Origin: Butyricicoccus pullicaecorum
Lineage (GTDB): Bacteria > Bacillota > Clostridia > Oscillospirales > Butyricicoccaceae
Reading direction: 5' to 3'
NCBI GenBank assembly: GCA_018366195.1
Contig: JAGZIN010000009.1
Coordinates: 1 to 64,000 of the forward strand
Length of the DNA stretch: 64,000 bases
Positions 62,300 through 64,000 of this stretch are shown one piece after another. Position 1 is the stretch's first letter, and every line of letters starts with the position of its first letter. The position numbers and the translations under genes are program-made. The notes under the pieces are model-generated. The model did no database searches and was not told the origin of the DNA. It saw only the letters and a program-made list of their open reading frames with translations.

Positions 62300-63004
62300 A
62301 TGCGCTATTCCAACCGAACTTCCTTGATTCTTTCCACCCCAGGAACGATGGGGCAGTCCCCTTGCAGCTTGGAATCCATTATGGCGGGTCATTGCGCCGG
62401 TGCACACGGCTGTATCCTGCCAGTTGACACGACACAAGACGATATCACCATTCTCTGCGAATCGGGCAGCTATCAGATTGCAGGCGAAACCTTATCGGTG
62501 CATGATAACAGCTTCGAAACGCTCCGCGCTGCCTATCCCAAAATCGTTTCCTTTGGACAGGCGCTTGAGCTTGTGCGCTCCTACTCCGGAAAATTGGGTA
62601 TCGAGCTGCATCAGCCACTCACTGCCGCGCAGGTGCGCATTTCTCTCAAATATTCCGAATATCTGGAAAATGCGTATCTCTGCGGGCTGCAGCCGCAGCA
62701 GGCTGCTGCGCTCGCGGCACAGTACCCAGATTTACAAGTCATGGTCGATTTGCCGCTTTCACCAGAAGACCCTGTTACCTTTGTGCGCGGCGCACAAAGA
62801 CTTGGTTTATTTGGACTGCGTGCAGCACCCGAGCTTCTGAGTGAAACGCTGTGTGCAGAAGCACTGCGCTGCGGATTGTTCCTTGCCTCTACCGAGACGG
62901 ACGATCCCGAAATCCTGCATTCTTTGGTCGCCCGCGGTGTCAATTTTATTGAAACCAGCCGCCCCGACCTCGCACTTTCCGGTCAGCCTGTTCAACAGGC
63001 ATAG
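62300..63004 (+). CDS. GDPD-fold protein lacking catalytic residues
   Basis: This 234-residue protein follows the glycerophosphodiester phosphodiesterase barrel: LESIMAGHCAGAHGCILPVDTTQDD aligns in pieces with the ENTLAAF...GADGIELDVQLTKD region, and later FGQALELVRSYSGKLGIELH aligns with the TLEEVL...LNIEIK strand. The catalytic HRG is STPGT, the ExD pair is PVD, and the HD acid/base is CE (Cys53-Glu54). Three of the four active-site elements are lost, so it is probably not an active esterase. The ATG at 62300 has GGAGGG six bases upstream. The assignment rests on a by-eye alignment. Confidence 0.65.
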   Translation: MRYSNRTSLILSTPGTMGQSPCSLESIMAGHCAGAHGCILPVDTTQDDITILCESGSYQIAGETLSVHDNSFETLRAAYPKIVSFGQALELVRSYSGKLGIELHQPLTAAQVRISLKYSEYLENAYLCGLQPQQAAALAAQYPDLQVMVDLPLSPEDPVTFVRGAQRLGLFGLRAAPELLSETLCAEALRCGLFLASTETDDPEILHSLVARGVNFIETSRPDLALSGQPVQQA

Positions 63005-63018
63005 CTGACCATTTTTTC

Positions 63019-63043
63019 TGGGGCCTCTGGCCCCTTTTTCTTT
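63019..63043 (+). terminator. Terminator or attenuator before the ABC-F gene
   Basis: Hairpin GGGGCC / GGCCCC with a TCT loop, followed by TTTTTCTTTC. It ends about 13 bases before the ABC-F ribosome binding site, and there is no room for a promoter between them. Confidence 0.8.
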
Positions 63044-63069
63044 CATCATTTCTTTGGAGGGAATGTTCT

Positions 63070-64000
63070 TTGGCTGACATTACCATACAAAATTTAACAA
63101 AATATTACGGAGACCGGCTCATTTTGTCAAACATCAGCTTTGACATTCAGCCGGGAGAAAAGGTGGCAATCTTGGGACCGAATGGTGCCGGAAAAACCAC
63201 GCTTCTCCATATCATCGCAGGGCGTCTGCCTTACGACAACGGGCACGTTTCCATCGGCGCTGACCGCACGGTTGGTGTCATCGATCAGATGCCCCATTAT
63301 GATGCCTCTGCCACGGTTGAAGATGTCCTGCACACTGCCTTTTCCCATGCACAGGCAGTCCGCGCTGAAATGGACGCGCTTGCAGTGCAGATGGCAGAAC
63401 ACCCAGATGACGCTCTTTTGCTGCGCCGTTATGGCACATTGCAGCAAAAGCTAGATGCGCTCGGAGGATATGACCATGATTTTGAGATAGACAAGGTCTG
63501 TAATGGTCTGGATATTCCGACAGCCCAACGAGCCCAGCCCTTTTCCCAACTGTCCGGTGGCGAGAAAACAAGAGTCAATCTTGCACGTATCATCTTGGAG
63601 CAAACCGATATCCTGCTGCTTGATGAGCCAACCAACCATCTGGACTTAGATGCGGTTCGCTGGCTGGGTGATTATCTGGAAACCTACACGGGTACCGTTG
63701 TCACCGTTTCTCATGACCGATATTTTCTGGACCAATGCTGTGACCGAATCATTGAAATACAAGATACCGTCTGTGACTTTTACGCAGGCTCCTATTCCTT
63801 CTATGCAGAGGAACGGGAGCGCCGCTATGCACAGCGGCTTGCGGAGCATGAAAATCAAATGGCGGAACGCAAGCGGCTGGAAGCGACTGCACGAAAAATG
63901 CACGAACACGGCACAGAAAAACTTGCAAAGCGGGCAGCCTCTATCGAAAAACGCATTGCACGCATGAAGGTAACGGACCGCCCCAAAAAGCAGGGCAGTC
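63070..64000 (+). CDS. ABC-F family ATPase, N-terminal part
   Basis: The frame runs off the right edge of the window, so only the first 310 codons are seen. It starts at a TTG with GGAGGG eight bases upstream. The product reads ADITIQNLTKYYGDRLILSN, then Walker A GPNGAGKTT, the signature LSGGEKTRVNLARI, Walker B ILLLDEPTNHLD and SHDRYFLDQ. The inter-domain linker with many Glu, Arg and Lys follows. ABC-F proteins act on the ribosome, either in antibiotic resistance or in rescue of stalled ribosomes. The linker here cannot decide between the groups. Confidence 0.93.
   Translation, partial: MADITIQNLTKYYGDRLILSNISFDIQPGEKVAILGPNGAGKTTLLHIIAGRLPYDNGHVSIGADRTVGVIDQMPHYDASATVEDVLHTAFSHAQAVRAEMDALAVQMAEHPDDALLLRRYGTLQQKLDALGGYDHDFEIDKVCNGLDIPTAQRAQPFSQLSGGEKTRVNLARIILEQTDILLLDEPTNHLDLDAVRWLGDYLETYTGTVVTVSHDRYFLDQCCDRIIEIQDTVCDFYAGSYSFYAEERERRYAQRLAEHENQMAERKRLEATARKMHEHGTEKLAKRAASIEKRIARMKVTDRPKKQGS

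Overview
The window looks like chromosomal DNA of a low-to-moderate GC Gram-positive anaerobe, most likely a gut Clostridia of the Oscillospirales type (Butyricicoccus or Agathobaculum relatives are a guess). The reasons are the addB-addA pair, an infC-rpmI-rplT operon with an AUU-start infC, an ECF transporter operon ending in truA, a DUF5711-cvpA-clpE operon, acyl-ACP thioesterase, ranthipeptide-free but MCP-rich content, AGGAGG ribosome binding sites, and many TTGACA-17-TATAAT promoters. No prophage, plasmid module or CRISPR array is visible.

Layout. 1-500: tandem minus-strand promoters at the left edge (probably for an rRNA operon outside the window) and tRNA-Arg(ACG). 620-7529: addB-addA double-strand-break repair operon. 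7846-8374: tRNA-Asp, tRNA-Phe, tRNA-Gly. 8396-9546: a 30-codon gene with its own promoter and tandem terminators, a probable 6S-like non-coding RNA, and a DUF1292 gene. 9594-11038: infC-rpmI-rplT behind an attenuator. 11062-13108: self-regulated GntR/ABC exporter operon. 13226-17811: RpiR regulator convergent to a chbG / PTS EIIBC / GH4 phospho-alpha-glucosidase operon. 17957-26365: housekeeping genes (trmB, malQ, a HAD-LUD fusion, rsmI, trmN6, a pyruvyltransferase-like protein, cysE, a Fur-family regulator). 26412-30558: two chemoreceptors. 30658-33444: HEPN protein, degenerate nucleotidyltransferase, acyl-ACP thioesterase and a GHL10 hydrolase, closely packed. 33460-34980: a decayed IS607-type element. 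35143-36520: pyridoxal kinase overlapping a stand-alone NuoE-like protein. 36544-37762: a second copy of tRNA-Gly(GCC) and a minus-strand cluster of six tRNAs with two copies of a structured spacer repeat. 37774-42045: DUF5711-cvpA-clpE. 42129-46336: methyltransferase-ecfA1-ecfA2-ecfT-truA. 46548-50596: LtaS-like sulfatase and YgiQ radical SAM protein. 50626-53402: azlCD and a sirohaem reductase. 53600-58180: two more, mutually similar, chemoreceptors. 58286-60176: a decayed LacI regulator and about 1.2 kb without a supportable gene. 60177-64000: processive GT2 glycosyltransferase, cyclophilin, a GDPD-fold pseudoenzyme and the start of an ABC-F ATPase.

The most unusual items are the repeat that sits only in tRNA-gene spacers (three copies, one hairpin with compensatory changes), the 30-residue monocistronic gene, the HEPN / inactivated-nucleotidyltransferase pair, the HAD-LUD fusion, the GDPD-fold protein that has lost its catalytic residues, the roughly 300-nt structured leader of the third chemoreceptor, and the hairpin terminator directly in front of the ABC-F gene. 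No database search was possible, so all family calls rest on motifs read by eye.
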